Shown: piece by piece, positions 60,014 to 64,000 of the stretch | Numbering within the stretch: the first letter of the stretch is position 1 | How the letters are laid out: each line of letters opens with the position of its first letter | Assembly: GCA_032622095.1 (NCBI GenBank) | Contig: CP136065.1 | Coordinates: 93,687,343-93,751,342 of the forward strand | Length of the DNA: 64,000 nt | Direction: 5' to 3' | Origin: Siphonodentalium dalli | Lineage: Eukaryota > Mollusca > Scaphopoda > Gadilida > Siphonodentaliidae | Made by a program: the position numbers and the translations under genes | The notes under the pieces: generated by a model | What the model was told of the DNA's origin: nothing | What the model saw: only the letters and a program-made list of their open reading frames with translations | Databases searched by the model: none

Positions 60014-60615
60014 TCTCCTATATATTTTGAGACTTCCGTATATATGTAAACTAGAAGGTGACCCGACTTCGTCCGGGCTTTGACCTTGAATTGTCCATTT
60101 TGAAGACCAAGGTCATGTGGGGGCACGATTTGACCCGTCCAAAACACTGCCCGGACAAAAGTACCCGTCGAAATCCATCCGGTTTTACCCGATTTGACCT
60201 CGAATTGATCAGTTTGAAGGTCAAGGTCAGGTCGGGGTCACGACTCGACCCGCCCAAAACACTCAGTGGACAAAGGTACCCCCACGTATCAAATTTCGTC
60301 GAAATCCCATCAAAATTGGCGATTTGACCTTGAATTGACCCGATTTCAAGGTCAATGTCACGTCGCACGGGCAAATGAATAGGCTTATGAGACTCCCCAT
60401 ACGAAAGTACCACCACATACCAAGTTTCATCGAAATCCCGCGATATTCGGGCGTTTGACCTTGAAATGACCCGATTTCAAGGTCAAGGTCACGTCGACCT
60501 TGACCTTGAAAATGATCAATTCAAGGTCAAATCGGGTAAAACTGGCGGATTTCGACGAAGCTTTTTCGAACAAAGCCATGAGACGAACCACGCCAGTGGC
60601 GGGCTAACCTGCTAG
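60014..60615 (+). mobile_element. Helitron-like non-autonomous element
   Basis: Begins TCTCCTATATATTTTGAGAC after A and ends AACCTGCTAG before T. A cgccagtggcg hairpin lies 11 bases before CTAG, as in Helitrons. The interior repeats gaccttgaccttgaaatgac- and ttcaaggtcaaatcggg-type blocks. Confidence 0.65.
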
Positions 60616-60802
60616 TATTATATAGCAAAATTCCTTATGTATTTATCTTCTCAATTTATTTGCAATGTTTATATATATATGCTCTTCGTTATATGGAGGA
60701 ATAATGTTATATATATAAACATTCAATTATTTTCCGGGAGAAATTCCACGATTGCAAGCGATGCAAATCAAAATCAGCTCAACAATGTCCAATATACATT
60801 AA

Positions 60803-61143
60803 AGGTACTCAATCCGATTAGATGCTCCTAAATTACTATTCCTTTGGCTTTGGGGTAAAAAATATTTTATTCCAGTCGAGGAACCCACACATCAAAGCTC
60901 AGATACCGATTTTTGAAGTTTGTTAATTTTTGGAGATGTGGACCAGAACCACGTGCTCAAACGGACAAATTGCGGTTGTATAAGATAGATAACTCGAAAA
61001 TCAATTGGTTACTATTAACAATAATAACCACTTGATTTTAGTGTTATCCATCTTACACCCGCAATTTGTTTCGAATCAAATATGTTTTACCCGCAAAGCC
61101 AAAGAAATAGTAATTTAGGAGCGTCTAATCGGATTGAGTACGT
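60803..61143. mobile_element. MITE with TTAA target (AGGTACTCAA family), copy 2
   Basis: AGGTACTCAATCCGATTAGA... / ...TCTAATCGGATTGAGTACGT, TTAA at 60799-60802 and 61144-61147; 341 bp. Confidence 0.8.
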
Positions 61144-61196
61144 TTAACTGCACTGTTTTTTTCTTCAATGTTATAAATTTCCCTGTCAGAACATCA

Positions 61197-61391
61197 AAAA
61201 GTTCCCAGATTTTGATATGGCGGAGTATGATCTCCACGGTCGTAACCAGAGTAGAGACTCGTGACCTGATCTAGGGTTAACCACGGGACTAAATTTTCCA
61301 CTTGTGCCAATATCCATATTTGGCGCAGGCTTTCTTCTGCCAACATTGTAGACAGAATGGCTAAACCAAAAACTAATGCTGAAATGGTCAT
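61197..61391 (-). CDS. Possible secreted short ORF, unidentified
   Basis: The minus strand reads MTISALVFGLAILSTMLAEE, a plausible signal peptide, then about 45 residues with few cysteines, ending QNLGTF at a stop. The ORF lies between MITEs with no splice sites or codon evidence, so it may be chance. Confidence 0.15.
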
Positions 61392-61469
61392 TTTCGCATG
61401 GTATCGTTCAAAGAGACACACAGAATCTCCAAAGTGTGCGGTCTTTTGATATATAGTTATTATTTATAA

Positions 61470-61690
61470 TAAATATTTATTACAGTTATTAACCGTTTGC
61501 ATCATTGATGAGTAGTTATCCCTTAGGAAATGTTCAGATAATAAGTTCAATAAACAACCATAGGTCATATTGACCTCAATAAATAGGGCTTCTTCTGCAT
61601 CTTTATTTATCTGTCGTCTGCTTGTATCGCCTTAACATCCATCCAAATCAACAATAGACCATTCCTATGTAAACGTTTTAACTGACTGGG
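61470..61690 (+). repeat. Dispersed repeat paired with 58150-58353
   Basis: gttatcccttaggaaat, aataagttcaa, cattgacctcaataaatagg, ctgcttgtatcgcc and caatagaccattcctatgta are shared in order. This copy lacks the 929-bp MITE carried by the other. Confidence 0.85.
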
Positions 61691-61692
61691 AT

Positions 61693-61857
61693 AAAAAGTC
61701 ACCCAGCATATCGAAATCTCATCAACAACGCGATTTTAGATAGTCGTCTGCTAATTATTATTAAAATAAGTATTTCTTATGGATTTTGAATGGGCTTTGA
61801 GTTTGACTGCACAATTCCGTAGTCCTTGACCTGACTTTGATATGCTGGGTGACCTTT
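61693..61857. mobile_element. Small inverted-repeat element, about 165 bp
   Basis: aaaagtcacccagcatatcg and gatatgctgggtgacctttt form its ends. Confidence 0.6.
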
Positions 61858-62178
61858 TGCACATTCGGAGCTCCTGTGTGTCCTTTTGCACGAAACCATG
61901 CGACAGTGACCGATTCAGAAAAACTAGCAGTCATGTAGTTCCCATATCTGCAAAGAAATATTGGACATCTCTGACCTCTCATCGACTATTCTATTAAAAT
62001 CATTTATTCAACCTGATATAAATGAAAACATAACACAATAATAGATTCTTCAAATAAATGTAAACTCTTCAAATAAAAATAGACTATTCAAAAAACAATA
62101 AAATAAAACAAAGGGGTTGAAACAATCTTTAACCGCGATTTCATCGATGTTCGGTATATGGGTCTAGGTTTACCTTTA

Positions 62179-62815
62179 GGTGACACTCCACAGTTTCTGG
62201 AGGGATTGGTGCAGAAATAAGGGGGAGCATCAATTCATTGAAAAATAACTGAAATGTGAACCCACAACACATATACAATGTATATATGCCTGGGTTGAGC
62301 ACATACTAGGCTTTAAGATTTTGATATAGAATTATCATGTTAATGGGGGTAGCAAGAGTCATGCCCCTTGATTGTGTGCCTGAAAAATTAAATTTTGATG
62401 CAAAAATGACCAAAATAAGCGATTTTCGGGCCCGTGGGACACAAAAACAAGATTTTTCGGAGCATAGCCGCCTATGTTTTCTGGAAGAACACAATAATAT
62501 AAAAAAAAAGTTCAAACTTCTCACCACTGTGATTTCAAAAAAAAATAATTTTCATGCAGATGACAAATTTTAGTTGCTAAAAGTCACGTTGGTGTCTGGC
62601 GCCACTGTTTCGCAGAAATCGCTACTACTTGATACTGGTGGGATCAAGGTCACTTGAAACAATATTTTTCAAAACTCAAAGACATCCTCTAAAAATCCAC
62701 AAATTCATAACTTACCTTCCCCCAATAAACATGCCACTCATGGTGTCAGAAAACAGTGGTACTCGATTCTAAGAAATTTACCCCTACTGATCATTCGAAA
62801 CTGTGGAGTGTCACC
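62179..62815. mobile_element. 637-bp MITE, TTA-flanked
   Basis: Ends GGTGACACTCCACAGTTTC / GAAACTGTGGAGTGTCACC lie between TTA duplications (62176-62178, 62816-62818), fitting a PIF/Harbinger-type target. Open frames inside show no transposase. Confidence 0.8.
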
Positions 62816-63009
62816 TTAGAAGCGTTTTTCGATAAAAAAAAACAAAACAAACATGGCCGCTAGCAGCGATCTTGGATTTTACTCTTTGCATCACTAAATC
62901 CCTTAGCATGCACGTCACATAGAGCTTATCTCTAATCATATAATCATCAAACTTCATATGAATCCTCAGTGTGATCTGTCGATGGGTGCCTACCATTTTT
63001 CCAAAACGT

Positions 63010-63165
63010 ATACTCTTAGAACCAGAAGTCCTTCAGAGAACCCAAAAAGGTTCTTCACCTTGTCACAATAGGAGCACCTTATTTGGTGATTCAAAGGACC
63101 CCATCATAAGGTTCTACTGAAGAACCATATCATAAGGTTCCACAGAAGAACCCCAAGACTTTGAG
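63010..63165. repeat. AAGGTTCTnCTGAAGAACC hairpin repeats
   Basis: ataaggttctactgaagaac and ataaggttccacagaagaac are adjacent 27-bp repeats, each self-complementary, next to a related ccaaaaaggttcttcacctt block. Confidence 0.75.
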
Positions 63166-64000
63166 GTTTTTTAATAATTACTAATAGATTGTCATGATAT
63201 TGAAGCATTTGGGGAATGATATATACATAGCAGCTTATACCTACACATTCCATATACAATTCGCTTAATTTTTGGTGTGATTCATATTCTTGAATACACG
63301 AAGGTGGTGAATTAGTCTGCACTTTAACACATATTTGTGTGTATTTTACGATTAGCCGACGAACGTGCGATAACGTTGTCGGCTCCACGTATTCAATACG
63401 TTAATATTGTAAACAAACTTTTCTCACGTGTCGTTTTGGTCCAACAATCACTTTTTCGAAGGGGAGAGCTGATCCGAATAATAGCTAAGATGTATTTAGA
63501 TAGAATTATCGAAAGAATTTAACCGATTAGGGTGAATTTTAAGAGAATCGAGTGGAGAAAACTTGGTAACTGTAGTCTGTAGACTGTCGACTATGCCCAA
63601 CCTGACCACCGATTGATGCCGACCTAACGCTGAAACGACTCGCGTCTCCTACTAATTGTTCCAGGAATTCTGCCAGCCGATGGCACTTCACTATTGACTA
63701 ATCATTTCAATTCTATTGTTCAGAGTAACTTACTAAGTTTGCCGCCAAATTCCGATTCCGAATAATCGGCGAATGGGTATTAAAAATACAAATATACCTC
63801 ATATTTTGATCGATAACTATCATATCGAGAAAGGGGTCGTATCTCCTACTCCTACTAAGTAGCGTTGACTGAAAACGGTGGGAAATTTATCTTTATACAA
63901 ATTATAGTTGGACGAAACAAACTGAGTCTGAAACAAACTTCTGCTCACGTTTCAAAGATTGCATTGCAATGCATTACTATTATACATTACCATTCCCCAA
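63166..64000 (+). other. End of window; nothing recognised
   Basis: Open frames of 61 and 94 codons overlap here without any recognisable motif. Confidence 0.4.

Overview
This is an intron-rich, AT-rich animal (metazoan) nuclear window: GT/AG-bounded exons separated by kilobase introns, LINE retrotransposons with microsatellite 3' tails, many inverted-repeat (MITE-like) elements, Helitron-like termini, satellites and long palindromes. Nothing bacterial, plastid or mitochondrial is visible. Repeat content and the divergent transporter suggest a marine invertebrate, perhaps a mollusc or other lophotrochozoan; I cannot name a species.

The one gene I can reconstruct runs on the + strand from 834 to 35147. 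Six exons (834-1026, 11363-11596, 15139-15273, 17043-17246, 19522-19594, 34968-35147) join in compatible phases into 338 codons plus a stop. They cover the end of TM4 through TM12 and the C-terminal tail of an SLC22-type organic-ion transporter (major facilitator superfamily). The N-terminal exons lie upstream of the window.

The introns are mostly mobile DNA. Intron 1 of the series holds a near-identical 3.88-kb tandem duplication (1802-5682 / 5683-9563), with a Harbinger-like element and LINE pieces in each unit. It also holds a LINE 3' half (9354-10800) broken by a 60-bp foldback, then a 215-bp MITE. The 15-kb last intron holds a 5.9-kb palindrome (20322-26250), a Helitron-like element with a 120-bp minisatellite (26373-27212), a G-tract satellite (30137-31100) and a piggyBac-like MITE (31670-32793).

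Downstream of the gene (35.6-64 kb) I recognise no gene with confidence. This part holds MITEs, a dispersed tandem array (38.1-42.8 kb), a foldback with about 590-bp arms (44587-47276) flanked by direct repeats, a 30-bp satellite (51301-51580), a CAT/CGT microsatellite, two further LINE fragments, a family of TTAA-, TAA- and TTA-flanked MITEs, and a Helitron-like element. Weak minus-strand coding-like segments near 50.2, 55.5 and 61.3 kb are listed with low confidence.
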